This document shows positions 8,503 through 16,782 of a DNA stretch of 64,000 nt, one piece after another. The DNA comes from Vicinamibacteraceae bacterium (GTDB lineage Bacteria; Planctomycetota; Phycisphaerae; Phycisphaerales; UBA5793): NCBI GenBank assembly GCA_011525805.1, contig WYBR01000070.1, positions 1-64,000 of the forward strand, read 5' to 3'. The position numbers and the translations under genes are program-made. How positions within the stretch are numbered: position 1 is the first letter of the stretch; each line of letters begins with the position of its first letter. The notes below the pieces were generated by a model. That model did not search any database. It was given only the letters and a program-made list of their open reading frames with translations, and had not been told where the DNA came from.

Positions 8503-8909
8503 CAGGTCGGCTCCTCGCTGGACGCGGCCTCCAGCACCTTCTCCTCGACGAAGATCGGCACGTTGCTCGCCACGCCCAGCGCGATCGCGTCGCTCGGCCG
8601 GCTGTCGATCTCGATCTCCCGGCCGTTGTGCCGGACGACGAGGCGGGCGTAGAAGGTGTTGTCGCTCAGGTCGTGGATGACGATGTGCTCGAGCGAACCG
8701 CCCAGCGCCGCGATCGTCGCCGCCAGCAGGTCGTGCGTCTGGGGGCGCGGCGGCTCGAGGCCCTTGAGTCGGCGCTCGATCGCCTGCGCCTCGGGCAGCC
8801 CGATCGCGATCGGAAAACTCCGCTCGCCGTCGATCTCCTGCAGTTCGATAAACTGGAGGTCCTTGAGTTCCCGGATGAAGATGCGGCTCAGTTCCATCCG
8901 CACGGTCAT
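8502..8909 (-). CDS. Bifunctional nuclease (BFN/DUF151) family protein
   Basis: The start is the ATG at 8909, with GGAGG about 6 nt upstream, giving 135 residues. The sequence shows the DUF151 pattern: GERSFPIAIGLPEAQAI near residue 24, then HDLLAATIAALGG, and near the end SRPSDAIALGV, the SRPSDAI motif being diagnostic. Plant members have reported DNase/RNase activity; bacterial roles are poorly defined. It is coupled to truD. The longer in-frame extension upstream lacks support. Confidence 0.9.
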   Translation of the reverse strand: MTVRMELSRIFIRELKDLQFIELQEIDGERSFPIAIGLPEAQAIERRLKGLEPPRPQTHDLLAATIAALGGSLEHIVIHDLSDNTFYARLVVRHNGREIEIDSRPSDAIALGVASNVPIFVEEKVLEAASSEEPT

Positions 8910-9287
8910 GTTCGCCTCCGCCACCGCGCCCGGCGTTCGGGGCGCTCTGACGGATGATATGCGGTCGTGCGCCCAAGGCCGGTGGAGGATCGCCCGCGGA
9001 ATCAGCCCGCTGCGCCGTCTCGCTGCCCCATAACCGCCCGTCAAGGGCCGCGACCCTCTGAAGCGGCGGATCACAGCGCCCACGCGGAGCAGGCGGCACA
9101 GATCATGAAGGCGAGAAGGGCGCCGCCCAACACGCCCCCCTCTTCTCGTTTTTCATTCCAATGCGGCCGATCCCTTCCACCGGGGTCCTTCGCCGCCGCG
9201 GCCGACACCGGTCGCGGCGGCCGCACCGGCCGACCACTCCGGCGGCCCGCACGGATCCGACCCCGCGGACGGGATGGGAGGCTCATC
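8910..9287. other. Divergent intergenic region
   Basis: This 378-nt stretch lies between the minus-strand BFN gene and the plus-strand MshEN gene. No reading frame with a good start and no recognisable RNA were found. It should contain the two divergent promoters, but no convincing -35/-10 pair stands out in this GC-rich sequence. Confidence 0.4.
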
Positions 9288-9761
9288 ATGCTGCGTCTCG
9301 GCGAACTGCTCGTGCAACAGGGACACCTCACCGAGGAACAGGTCGAGGAGATTCTCGAAGCCCAGCGCGAATGCGGGCGGCCCTTCGGCTACCTCGCCGA
9401 GAAACTCTTCGGCCTGAGCGTGCAGGAAATCGAAGGCGCCTGGGCGAAGCAGTATGAGATGATGACCGGCACGGTCGATCTCGACCGGGAGCGCATCGAC
9501 CGCGAGGTCAACAGCCTCGTGAGCCGGCGCCAGGCGTGGCAGTTCGGCATCATGCCGCTGCGCCGCCACGGCAGCGAGCTGCTCGTGGGCACGACCGTCG
9601 AGCACCTGCCCCGGGCCGTGCGCTTCGTCACCTGGCACATCGACGAACCGACGTCCTTCGTCATCACCAGCAACAAGAGCCTCGAGGCGATGCTGCGAAC
9701 GCACTACAACCTGCCGGGGATGAGTCTGGAGAGTTGCCGCGCCAAGGGCCTGGCGGGGTAG
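9288..9761 (+). CDS. Stand-alone MshEN / GspE N-terminal domain protein
   Basis: GGGAGG at 9276-9281 fixes the ATG at 9288; the product has 157 residues. It opens LRLGELLVQQGHLTEEQVEE, matching the first RLGxxLxxxGxLxxxQ half of MshEN (T2SSE_N) domains. In type II secretion and pilus ATPases this domain precedes the motor. Some MshEN domains bind c-di-GMP through this motif. There is no ATPase domain here; the whole protein is two such units or one plus a short tail. It may be a c-di-GMP sensor or adaptor, which is inference only. Confidence 0.75.
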   Translation: MLRLGELLVQQGHLTEEQVEEILEAQRECGRPFGYLAEKLFGLSVQEIEGAWAKQYEMMTGTVDLDRERIDREVNSLVSRRQAWQFGIMPLRRHGSELLVGTTVEHLPRAVRFVTWHIDEPTSFVITSNKSLEAMLRTHYNLPGMSLESCRAKGLAG

Positions 9762-9772
9762 ATCGGGATCGA

Positions 9773-9822
9773 GGCATCGAGTAATCGGTTCGCAGCGACG
9801 CGATGGCTTCGGAACGGAGCGC
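9773..9822. repeat. Dispersed repeat copy (GCGACGCGATGG family)
   Basis: The segment GCATCGAG-AATCG-GGTT followed by GCGACGCGATGGCTTCGGA and CGGAGCGC is closely matched at 43075-43126, again just downstream of a gene. Both copies lie in short intergenic gaps. Confidence 0.55.
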
Positions 9823-9850
9823 TTCGCCCGCGGCGCGGTGTGCGAAGGTC

Positions 9851-10402
9851 TTACGCCAGCATCGGCAGGCCGACGCGCAGAAACACTTGGAGAATCACGT
9901 TGGCGTAGAGCGCCGCGACGAGGTCGTCGAGGAGGATGCCCCATCCGCCGGGGAACTGCTGCACGAGATTGGCCGGCTGCGCCTTGACGATGTCGAGAAT
10001 GCGAAAGAGCACGAACGCGGCCGAGACCACCATGAACGCGAAGCCGGCCTGCGGCTGGCCGCTGGCAGCGAGGGCGCCGGTCCACTCGCCCGCGGCCGCG
10101 GCGTCCGTTGCGGCGCTCAGCGGCACGAAGAGAAGCGTGAGGCTCATGCCCGCGGTCTCATCCGCGACGACGACGCCGGGATCCTTGCCGAGATACTGCC
10201 GCTCCGCCCACGCCCCCAGCGCCAGGCACGCGGCGGCCGTCGCGACCAGCAGCGCGAGCAGCAGCACGTTGATTGCCTCGGCACTCCATCCGAGGAGCAC
10301 CGCGCCAAAGACGAGCGCGCAGGGCGGCAGGCTGCCCCATGTGCCCGGCGCCGGCCTCATGAGGCCCAGCCCGCCGACCGTGATGATCCACTTGCGCCAC
10401 AC
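9851..10402 (-). CDS. pgpA: Phosphatidylglycerophosphatase A
   Basis: The product has 183 residues with several membrane helices. The PgpA family pattern is clear: GLGLMRPAPGTWGSL near the N-terminus, DPGVVVADETAG in the middle and FRILDIVKAQPAN followed by FPGGWGILLDDLVAA. PgpA removes the phosphate from phosphatidylglycerol phosphate in the inner membrane. The start codon is GTG at 10402. It lies 48 nt downstream of pgsA, which makes the substrate, so the pair forms a phosphatidylglycerol synthesis unit. Confidence 0.93.
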   Translation of the reverse strand: MWRKWIITVGGLGLMRPAPGTWGSLPPCALVFGAVLLGWSAEAINVLLLALLVATAAACLALGAWAERQYLGKDPGVVVADETAGMSLTLLFVPLSAATDAAAAGEWTGALAASGQPQAGFAFMVVSAAFVLFRILDIVKAQPANLVQQFPGGWGILLDDLVAALYANVILQVFLRVGLPMLA

Positions 10403-10450
10403 GATGAGTCCATCGGCCCCGCCGCGCCCGGGCCTTGAGGAGCGATTCGT

Positions 10451-11086
10451 CTACGCCCGCAGCAGCGGCGCAGCGCGGACGACGTAGGGCGCGCCGCTGA
10501 CCACCGTCGCCGCCACCATCGTCCACACAAGACCATCGCGCACCCAGGCCGACCAGTCGTGTTCGAGCGGGTCGAAGTGCCCGACGAGCAGCAGCACGAT
10601 CGGCACAGCCGCGGACTGGAGGATCATCTTCAGTTTCCCCGACCACGAGGCGGAGAACTCGATGCCCCGGCTCTCGGCGAGGCTGCGCAGACCCGTCACG
10701 AGCAACTCGCGCAGCAGGACGAGCAGCACCATCCACGGCTCGATGCCGCTGACCAGCGCCCGCCGCGGGCGCAGGGGGTCGGCGAGGTCGATCCAGACGA
10801 AGCCGGGCCCGGCGAGCATCACCAGCGCGCCGATCACGAGAATCTTGTCGCACAACGGGTCCATCACCCGGCCGAAGACCGACGTCGCGTTCCACTTTCG
10901 CGCGAGGTGGCCGTCGAAGGCGTCGGTCGCCACGGCGAGGAGGAAGCAGACGATCGCGGCGTCGATCGCCCAGGCGTGCGTTTCGGGATAGCGGTAAAGC
11001 GAGAGGACGACGAAGAACGCCAGCGCCAGCGCAAGCCGCGCCAGCGTGAGCAGGTTGGGCACATCGCGCTTCCACTCACTGGCCAT
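10451..11086 (-). CDS. pgsA: CDP-diacylglycerol-glycerol-3-phosphate 3-phosphatidyltransferase
   Basis: The 211-residue membrane protein carries the CDP-alcohol phosphatidyltransferase signature D-G-x2-A-R-x8-G-x3-D-x3-D. It is visible as DGHLARKW followed by FGRVMDPLCD. It begins with VPNLLTLARLALAL, the usual first helix. The enzyme joins CDP-diacylglycerol and glycerol-3-phosphate to form phosphatidylglycerol phosphate. pgpA follows in the same direction and frr precedes it by 37 nt. Confidence 0.92.
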   Translation of the reverse strand: MASEWKRDVPNLLTLARLALALAFFVVLSLYRYPETHAWAIDAAIVCFLLAVATDAFDGHLARKWNATSVFGRVMDPLCDKILVIGALVMLAGPGFVWIDLADPLRPRRALVSGIEPWMVLLVLLRELLVTGLRSLAESRGIEFSASWSGKLKMILQSAAVPIVLLLVGHFDPLEHDWSAWVRDGLVWTMVAATVVSGAPYVVRAAPLLRA

Positions 11087-11123
11087 GTTCGCGGTGATGG
11101 TAGTGGCGAGGCTTGGGCGACGC

Positions 11124-11690
11124 TCAGACCTCGGTGATCTCCTTCGTCTTCTGTTCGACGAGGGAGTCGACGAGGCCTTCGTATTTCTTCGTGAGTTCCT
11201 GGACGTCGTGCTTGAGACCCTTGGCGGCGTCCTCGCCCAGTCCGGTGGACTTGTCTTTCTCGGCCTGGTCGATGTTCTTGTTGGCGTCGCGGCGCGCGTT
11301 GCGGATAGCGACCTTGGCCGCTTCGCCCACCGTCTTGACCTGGCCCGCCAGTTGCTTGCGCCGCTCCCCGCTCAGCGAAGGCACGGGCACGCGGATCTGC
11401 TTGCCCTCCGGCCGCGGGTTGAGGCCGAGGTCCGCGCGCTCGATGCCCTTGATGATGTCGGTCATCGTGGAGGGATCGAAAGGCTTGATGAGAATCTGCG
11501 TCGGCTCAGGGACGGAGAGGGCGGCGATGTTCTTGAGGTCGGTTGGCGAGCCGTAGGCGTCCACCTTCACGAACTCGATCATCGCGGTCGAGGCGCGGCC
11601 GGTGCGGATGCCGCGCAGTTCATGCTTGAGATAGTCCACCGCCTTGGTCATGTGCTCTTCGCATTCGAGCAGAATCATGTCCACGTCCAT
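11124..11690 (-). CDS. frr: Ribosome recycling factor
   Basis: The ATG at 11690 has GGAG 6 nt upstream; this start gives 188 residues, the family length. Characteristic segments are RTGRAS near the N-terminus, the middle IRVPVPSL, and LTKKYEGLVD near the C-terminus. RRF splits post-termination ribosomes with EF-G in the cytoplasm. Its usual partner pyrH is not adjacent; instead pgsA-pgpA follow. Confidence 0.95.
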   Translation of the reverse strand: MDVDMILLECEEHMTKAVDYLKHELRGIRTGRASTAMIEFVKVDAYGSPTDLKNIAALSVPEPTQILIKPFDPSTMTDIIKGIERADLGLNPRPEGKQIRVPVPSLSGERRKQLAGQVKTVGEAAKVAIRNARRDANKNIDQAEKDKSTGLGEDAAKGLKHDVQELTKKYEGLVDSLVEQKTKEITEV

Positions 11691-11796
11691 TCGCGGCTCC
11701 TCCGCAGCGTGCCGTTCGTGTGTCGATTGAACGACAAGCATACGCCGGGGCGGGGCGGCGAGCAGGACGCGGACGGGCGGGTGGGCCGACCGGCGC

Positions 11797-11985
11797 TCAC
11801 CCGACTGCGACGGCCGGCGTGTCGCCGCGCCGGAGCCACACCGACGTGCGGCCGCGCGGCTCGCGCGTCAACTCGAGGTGCTCGAGGTAGCGCCGCAGAT
11901 CGAGAACGTCGAAGGACATGAGAAACTCGACGGCGGCCGAGGGGTTGATGGTCATGATCGCGGCGGCGAGTTGGTCCTTGGTCAT
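11797..11985 (-). CDS. Small conserved-looking hypothetical protein
   Basis: A 62-residue product starts at the ATG at 11985 with GGGAG just upstream. The sequence is amphipathic: two helices (TKDQLAAAIMTINPSAAVEF and FDVLDLRRYLEHLEL) then a basic tail. The good ribosome binding site and coding-like composition support a real gene upstream of frr. The family is not recognised. The helices suggest a protein-binding or regulatory small protein, but nothing specific can be claimed. Confidence 0.55.
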   Translation of the reverse strand: MTKDQLAAAIMTINPSAAVEFLMSFDVLDLRRYLEHLELTREPRGRTSVWLRRGDTPAVAVG

Positions 11986-12153
11986 CGCGTGAGGCTCCCG
12001 TTCTTGGATCGAATCTCGGAAAACCCCGGCCAGCGACCATCCCCGCGCTCGCCGGGCGGTAGGATTGATCGGCGGCGGAGCGCGGGGCACGGGGCGGTGT
12101 AACCGCCGATGACGCACCGCGCCGACGCTTCCACAACGGAAAGGGGCCGTGGA

Positions 12154-12705
12154 ATGAACCGGCACAACGCATGGAAACGCGCGGCCTGCCTTGTCGCTTT
12201 AGCGATTTTCGTTATCGGCTGTGAGTCCAACGAAGTCCGCCGACAGGCCTCGAGGCCCGCTCCGCTCGGCGAGGCGACTCCCGGCCAAGGCCCCGGCCGC
12301 CTCGGCTCCGATCCCGTCTCCGACCTGCCTGGCCGCATCATCGTCGGCATCCTCTCCGCTGTCGGCGAGCCGGAGCGCAACAGCGCCGGCCGGACCGTTA
12401 TCCTCGTGCCGAACCTCGTCAATCGTTCGAGCGCGCCCGACGGCGGCGTGATCGAACTCGGCGACCGGCTGCGCGGCGAACTCGCGGCCGCGGGCGAGCC
12501 GAGCCGAATGTCCTTCGCCGCGCCCGGCCAACTCGGCGCCGATGGGCGCGCCCATTACATTCTTGAAGGAGAGGTCTACGCGGTGCAGCGCCAGGGGCAG
12601 CGCTACTGGGAGGTCTTCTTCACCCTCTTCGACGTCGATCCCGAGTCCGGCGCCAAGGCGGACCGCCGCTGGGAGAACGCACGCGGCTACCTGGTCGCGC
12701 GATGA
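12154..12705 (+). CDS. LpoB-like lipoprotein
   Basis: The product has 183 residues. A lipoprotein signal peptide is visible: a basic start, a hydrophobic CLVALAIFVI core and an IGC lipobox at about residue 23. The mature part has VGILSAVGE, TVILVPNLVNRSSAP and VFFTLFDVDPESGAK, a pattern like PF13036 (penicillin-binding protein activator LpoB) proteins. LpoB activates a bifunctional peptidoglycan synthase from the outer membrane. Whether this acts on a PBP in a planctomycete is inference. AAGGGG lies about 8 nt upstream of the ATG. Confidence 0.7.
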   Translation: MNRHNAWKRAACLVALAIFVIGCESNEVRRQASRPAPLGEATPGQGPGRLGSDPVSDLPGRIIVGILSAVGEPERNSAGRTVILVPNLVNRSSAPDGGVIELGDRLRGELAAAGEPSRMSFAAPGQLGADGRAHYILEGEVYAVQRQGQRYWEVFFTLFDVDPESGAKADRRWENARGYLVAR

Positions 12706-12743
12706 GTGCCGCGGAGAAACTCGCGCACACGCCGGGGCAACGC

Positions 12744-12784
12744 ACGCCGGGGCAGAGCGACGCTCTGGGAGCGCCGCCCCGGAT
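12744..12784 (+). repeat. Left 41-nt inverted repeat flanking RAYT-like gene
   Basis: This 41-nt segment matches the reverse complement of 13359-13399 at 40 of 41 positions. It is itself partly self-complementary (CCGGGGC...GCCCCGG enclosing AGAGCG...CGCTCT). A partial duplicate of its start (ACGCCGGGGCA) lies just to the left at 12729-12739. Confidence 0.85.
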
Positions 12785-12822
12785 TCACCTCGCCGTCGCG
12801 CGCGAAACTTGTACATTCTCCA

Positions 12823-13359
12823 ATGCCCCAGCCGGGACGTCGCTGGCGATTCGTCACGATCGGCACGCACAACTCGTGGCGGCCTGGCGACGAGCGCGGC
12901 TGGCGCAGCCGAGGCCACCGAATCCACTCGTCCGGCGACTACCGAAACTCTCCGCCATCGAGCGAGCACCGCGGGCTGCGCGAATGGGTGAACGCGCGGA
13001 GCGGTCGCGCCGTTGTCGTTCCGAGAGACCTGCGCGAGGTCGTCGGGCAGGCGTTGATCCGCGCCCTTGCCGACATGGGCTATCGAGTGGCCGCGGCCTC
13101 CGTCAGCGGGCAGCACGCACACGTCCTCGTTGAACTTCCCGCCGACCTGAAGGAGGTTCGCGCGATCGGCGGCGAAGCAAAGCGGCATTCCTCGCGGGCA
13201 ATTCGCTCCCGTCTCGCCGGCCACGTGTGGGCGGGCGGAGGAGATTTCAAACCAATCGACTCGCGGGAAGCGCAGACGCGGGCGTATCGCTACGTCGTCT
13301 TTCGCCAGGGCGCGGGGGCTTGGACGTGGGGAATCCGTGAACGAGAGCGCGAACCCTGA
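12823..13359 (+). CDS. IS200/Y1-type transposase-like (RAYT-like) protein
   Basis: The product has 178 residues from the ATG at 12823. A QHAHVLVELP segment supplies the His-hydrophobic-His motif of HUH-type Y1 transposases. A downstream AYRYVVF segment may hold the catalytic Tyr. The length and the short basic character fit REP-associated tyrosine transposases rather than a full insertion sequence with accessory genes. It is tightly bracketed by near-perfect 41-nt inverted repeats; the right one begins at the last base of the stop codon. The gene looks intact. RAYTs cleave single-stranded palindromes of their cognate repeats; here the flanking hairpins are the obvious substrate. Confidence 0.7.
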   Translation: MPQPGRRWRFVTIGTHNSWRPGDERGWRSRGHRIHSSGDYRNSPPSSEHRGLREWVNARSGRAVVVPRDLREVVGQALIRALADMGYRVAAASVSGQHAHVLVELPADLKEVRAIGGEAKRHSSRAIRSRLAGHVWAGGGDFKPIDSREAQTRAYRYVVFRQGAGAWTWGIREREREP

Positions 13360-13399
13360 TCCGGGGCGGCGCTCCCAGAGTGTCGCTCTGCCCCGGCGT
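13359..13399 (-). repeat. Right 41-nt inverted repeat flanking RAYT-like gene
   Basis: This is the reverse complement of 12744-12784 with one mismatch. It starts at the third base of the RAYT stop codon and ends 20 nt before the csaA stop codon on the other strand. Confidence 0.85.
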
Positions 13400-13419
13400 G
13401 TGCGCGCGAATCGGCGCCG

Positions 13420-13758
13420 TCAATACACCCGACCGCCCAGCGGCACGTCGCGCTCCGGCGCGAGGAGCACCACTCGCCCCTGCGCATCCGGCAGGCCGAG
13501 CACAAGCACCTGCGACTCGAAGCCCGCGATGCGCCGCGAGCCGAGGTTCATTGCGGCGATCACCTCGCGCCCCAAGAGGTCGCGCGGCTCGTAGAGGTCG
13601 GTGAGTTGCGCGCTGCTCGTGCGCACGCCAATCTCAGGACCGAAGTCGATCCACAGGCAGTAGGACGGCTTGCGGGCCGCCGCGTTGGGCTCGCAGCGAT
13701 CGACGCGCCCGACGCGCAGATCGAGCAGTCCAAAGGCTTCGAGGGGCGATGTGCTCAT
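13420..13758 (-). CDS. csaA: CsaA-type tRNA-binding domain protein
   Basis: The 112-residue product matches the stand-alone EMAP/tRNA-binding OB fold of the CsaA family. It opens LLDLRVGRVDRCE, has SYCLWIDFGPEIG in the middle, then VIAAMNLGSRRIAGFESQVL and a C-terminal strand. CsaA binds tRNA and has been described as a chaperone in protein export. The ATG directly follows the TAG of the zinc-ribbon gene with no gap (TAGATG), so the two are co-translated. Confidence 0.88.
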   Translation of the reverse strand: MSTSPLEAFGLLDLRVGRVDRCEPNAAARKPSYCLWIDFGPEIGVRTSSAQLTDLYEPRDLLGREVIAAMNLGSRRIAGFESQVLVLGLPDAQGRVVLLAPERDVPLGGRVY

Positions 13759-14241
13759 CTACCGCTCCTCCGCTCCCTCCGGCGGTCCATGCTCATCGTA
13801 CCACGCGCAGCGCGTGCCGCAGACGCCGCAGCGCACCTCGTCGAGCGCGCGATCGAGCGCGAAACCGCAGCAGGGGCAGTAGGGCTCCTCCTCATCGACG
13901 AGTGCGACAGGCAGCGCAAGCCCGACGTCTTCGAGTGCGGCCTCTGCCGACTCAATGTGCCGCCACGTCAGCAGGATCATGGGCGAAATACTCAGGCCGT
14001 ACGCCACGGTCGCCATGCCGAGCATCCCTTTACCTGGGTCAGAATACTCGTGCGGCACGCCGGCGAGGTCGAGTGCGGCGCGGAACGCATCGAACTCTAT
14101 CCGGTCGAGGAAGGTGAGACGCCGGACGCGCTCGCGCCCGCACTCCACGCAGACCGCCGAGCGCACGCCGCGCAGCAGATAGCCGCAGTGCTGACAGACC
14201 GGGCCTGACGCGTTTGGGTCGTGTTGAATCTCTTCGCGCAT
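13759..14241 (-). CDS. Zinc-ribbon protein with DUF2007-like middle
   Basis: The 160-residue product has two paired zinc knuckles. The N-terminal one is CQHCGYLL and CVECGRE. The C-terminal one is CPCCGFAL and CGVCGTRC. Between them lies a segment (FLDRIEFDAFRAALDLAGVP) resembling the DUF2007 putative signal-transducing fold. AGGA lies 8 nt before the chosen ATG; another ATG is 6 nt upstream. No enzymatic motif is visible. It is fused operonically to csaA. Confidence 0.7.
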   Translation of the reverse strand: MREEIQHDPNASGPVCQHCGYLLRGVRSAVCVECGRERVRRLTFLDRIEFDAFRAALDLAGVPHEYSDPGKGMLGMATVAYGLSISPMILLTWRHIESAEAALEDVGLALPVALVDEEEPYCPCCGFALDRALDEVRCGVCGTRCAWYDEHGPPEGAEER

Positions 14242-14401
14242 CTGCATGATCCTACGGCTCGCGGGCGAGTGCGGGCCGAGGAGCGGCAGGCGGTTCGGAC
14301 GGCGGCGCGGCGATCCGATCGAGGCGGCATATGCTCCGCCGGGCGCGAGACGCCGTCTTGCCGGCTCTGGCGCCGCACGTATTCCAATTGGGATTCCGAG
14401 C

Positions 14402-15034
14402 ATGACGCACCACCGGCGGGCGGTCAAGCGGGTCAGATCGCGGTGGAAGCGCTGGCGCATCGAGATGCGGCAGGGCTGGCGGCGACTGATGCGCCTTGAA
14501 GGCTCGCCGCGCGCCATCGCCCTCGGGCTGGCGGTGGGCGTGCTCGTGGCGTTCTCGCCGACGATCGGGCTTCAGATGATCATCGCGGGCTTCCTCGCCG
14601 CGGCGCTGCGCGCCAATCCTGCCCCGGCCGTCGCCGCCGTCTGGATCACCAACCCCGTCACCATTCCGCCGATCTTCGCCGCGACCTACTCCCTCGGCCG
14701 CTTCTTCTGGCCGGGCCGGTCCATTGACATCCACGCCGTCCTCACGCGCTTCGTGCGCGACCTCAGCCGACTCGAGTTCTACGAACTCCTGTCGCAGTTC
14801 CGCGAGTTGCTCGAACTGGGGGTGGATGTGCTCGTCCCCATGTTCATCGGCGGGCTGATCATCGGCCTGGCGGCCGCGAGCCTCACCTACCCCGTCGCCC
14901 TCGTTCTCGTCACCCGCGCCAGGGCGCTGGTCGATCGCGGACGCGAGCGGCTGGCGCGCCGGCTGGCCGAGGCGAAACCGAAGCGGCAGGACGCGGTGGA
15001 CGGCAACGGATCCGCGCCGACGGGCGGCGCCTGA
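14402..15034 (+). CDS. DUF2062 membrane protein
   Basis: The 210-residue product opens with a very basic cytoplasmic segment and then reads SPRAIALGLAVGVLVAFSPT, the DUF2062 signature. LRANPAPAVAAVWITNPVT with the conserved NP follows, then two further hydrophobic segments. The family is membrane-embedded and of unknown function, sometimes fused to glycosyltransferases. The tail is basic and hydrophilic. Confidence 0.88.
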   Translation: MTHHRRAVKRVRSRWKRWRIEMRQGWRRLMRLEGSPRAIALGLAVGVLVAFSPTIGLQMIIAGFLAAALRANPAPAVAAVWITNPVTIPPIFAATYSLGRFFWPGRSIDIHAVLTRFVRDLSRLEFYELLSQFRELLELGVDVLVPMFIGGLIIGLAAASLTYPVALVLVTRARALVDRGRERLARRLAEAKPKRQDAVDGNGSAPTGGA

Positions 15035-15139
15035 GGCGTGAATCTCCCCGGCCCCCCTTGACGCCGCCGCGCCGGTGCGACATACTCCACAAACGGGCCG
15101 GACCTTCCCACTGGCCCCTTCGGCGAGAGGAGCCGCATC

Positions 15140-15667
15140 ATGCTCAGGCCGCACCGGTCCGGGGTCAGCGCGGTGGCGATCATCATTGTCCTCGCGGTCG
15201 TCGTCGTGATTCTCGTCGTGGTTTCGCAGACAGGAATGGGGCCCGACGGCCTGGCGGCGCACCTCGATGACTACGTCGCCATGCTCGACAATCGCGGCTC
15301 CGGTCCCGCGGACGCCCGCTTCACCGGTCGCGCCGTCGTCGTCGATTCCGAGATGAAGCGCCTCGACGACCTGCATGATCGCCTCTCCTCCTCGCTCCGC
15401 GCGCAGAACCACTCCGAGGTCGAGACGGTGATCGTCCTGGTGCGAAGCGGGACGGGCATCGGGGCGGGCATGTCCGTCGGATTGGCGCCGGCGAGCCTCC
15501 AGCAAGGCTCCTACACCATCAGCGCCTTCGCCTTCGACCGCAACGGCAAGCCGCTCGGCTCGCACTCTGTCAATTACACGACCTCGTCGAGCGGCACGGG
15601 CGAAGAAGCGGAGGCGAAGGCCAAGGCCGACCGCGACATGCTCGCGTGGATCGAGCAGCAGTTCTGA
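15140..15667 (+). CDS. Single-pass membrane or secreted protein of unknown function
   Basis: The 175-residue product has an N-terminal hydrophobic helix (VAIIIVLAVVVVILVVVSQ) that is either an uncleaved anchor or a signal. The rest is soluble, with a coiled segment (SEMKRLDDLHDRLSSSL) and a Ser/Thr stretch followed by EEAEAKAKADRD near the C-terminus. GGAG sits ahead of the ATG. No known domain is recognised. The short N-terminus before the helix could place the bulk outside the cytoplasm. Confidence 0.6.
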   Translation: MLRPHRSGVSAVAIIIVLAVVVVILVVVSQTGMGPDGLAAHLDDYVAMLDNRGSGPADARFTGRAVVVDSEMKRLDDLHDRLSSSLRAQNHSEVETVIVLVRSGTGIGAGMSVGLAPASLQQGSYTISAFAFDRNGKPLGSHSVNYTTSSSGTGEEAEAKAKADRDMLAWIEQQF

Positions 15668-15755
15668 CCCCGCCAAAAGGCGCCAAAGCCCAGGCATGGC
15701 CATGCATGGGCTTCGGCGGTGTGAGCAGGCGCTTCGCGGCGCCCGTTCAAGGCGA

Positions 15756-16712
15756 TCACTCGACTCGCGTCGCCACCACGTTGGTCTTGTTCTCGAACTG
15801 CACCGCCTGGAACCAGACGTTGCGGCCGCGGGCGTTGCCGGGAATCGGCAGCGACCAGAGCACTTCACCAAGGGCGTCCGTGCGCTTCGCCTGGCCGGCC
15901 TGTCGCGGCTGGGCGAGGTCGATCGTCACGTTGAGGAAGGGCACGAAGGTGCTGCCAGGCCCGCGCAGGCTGTAGACCAGCCACGTCTGCGCCTCGGGGG
16001 TGGCGCCGGTGACCACGAACCGCCCCGACTGGCCGGCGATGAGCGGCGAGGGGTCCACGACGAGCCGCGCGCCTCCGCCGATGTAATCGAGCGTGAGGTC
16101 GTCGAGGATGATGCGCGGCAGGGAGTATTCGCTGCCGAAGGTGGCGTACATGTGAATCTGATCGAAGGCAGCGCCGCTGACTTCGAGAAAGTTGATGGCG
16201 CCGTTGTCGCGTCCGCCGCCGTTGGCGATCTCGAAACTGTCGCTGCCGACGACCTGTCCGCCGCTGAGCACGTCGAGATGAACGACGATCCCGCCCCACG
16301 GCCCATTCTCGTAGTAGCCGACGTCCACGGCGACGCGATCGGCCGGCGCGGACAGATCGATCTTCACCGTCGAGAGGCGGCCGAGGCTGAGGTTGTCGCC
16401 GGGGACGTAGGCATTGCCGAACGTGAGGAGTTTGTCTTCGCTGCCCCATCCGGGAAAGTCGTTGTACCACAGCGTCGCGTCTTCGCAGATCATCTCGTCG
16501 GTCGGCTCCGGATCGAAGCGCGAGCCGTCGGGAAAGACGCCCGAGACATTGTTGAGTTCGGAGAAGGTCAGCCCGTGGTACGTCCAGGGCTCGCCGAGGG
16601 GCCCTTCGCCGAGGTCCTCGAAGTCATGCACAACCTGCTGTCCCAGCACGGCAGGTGCCAGGAGCGAAACGCTCAGGAACGCGGCAGCGGTGAATCGCTG
16701 GATCATCATCAT
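15756..16712 (-). CDS. Secreted beta-rich protein with C-terminal surface module
   Basis: The 318-residue product begins MMMIQRF with a signal peptide (AAAFLSVSLLAPAVLGQ). Residues about 25-215 form a beta-rich domain starting VVHDFEDLGEGPLGEPWTY, like those in planctomycete exported proteins with jelly-roll folds. The last 100 residues contain GQSGRFVVTGATPE and NVWFQAVQFENKTN, a module shared with the HAF and SBBP proteins of this window. AAAGGAAG precedes the ATG triplet. No enzyme motif is visible and there is no PEP-CTERM tail. Confidence 0.6.
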   Translation of the reverse strand: MMMIQRFTAAAFLSVSLLAPAVLGQQVVHDFEDLGEGPLGEPWTYHGLTFSELNNVSGVFPDGSRFDPEPTDEMICEDATLWYNDFPGWGSEDKLLTFGNAYVPGDNLSLGRLSTVKIDLSAPADRVAVDVGYYENGPWGGIVVHLDVLSGGQVVGSDSFEIANGGGRDNGAINFLEVSGAAFDQIHMYATFGSEYSLPRIILDDLTLDYIGGGARLVVDPSPLIAGQSGRFVVTGATPEAQTWLVYSLRGPGSTFVPFLNVTIDLAQPRQAGQAKRTDALGEVLWSLPIPGNARGRNVWFQAVQFENKTNVVATRVE

Positions 16713-16782
16713 CTTCCTTTCGATCTTCCGTGTCTTCACGGACAAGGCGTGAAACTCAACGCCGCTGGGCGACAACCCACCG

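Noticed and set aside
13420-13758. Methionyl-tRNA synthetase fragment
   Set aside because: It has only the tRNA-binding OB fold and starts with its own good context after the zinc-ribbon gene; it is a complete CsaA-type protein.
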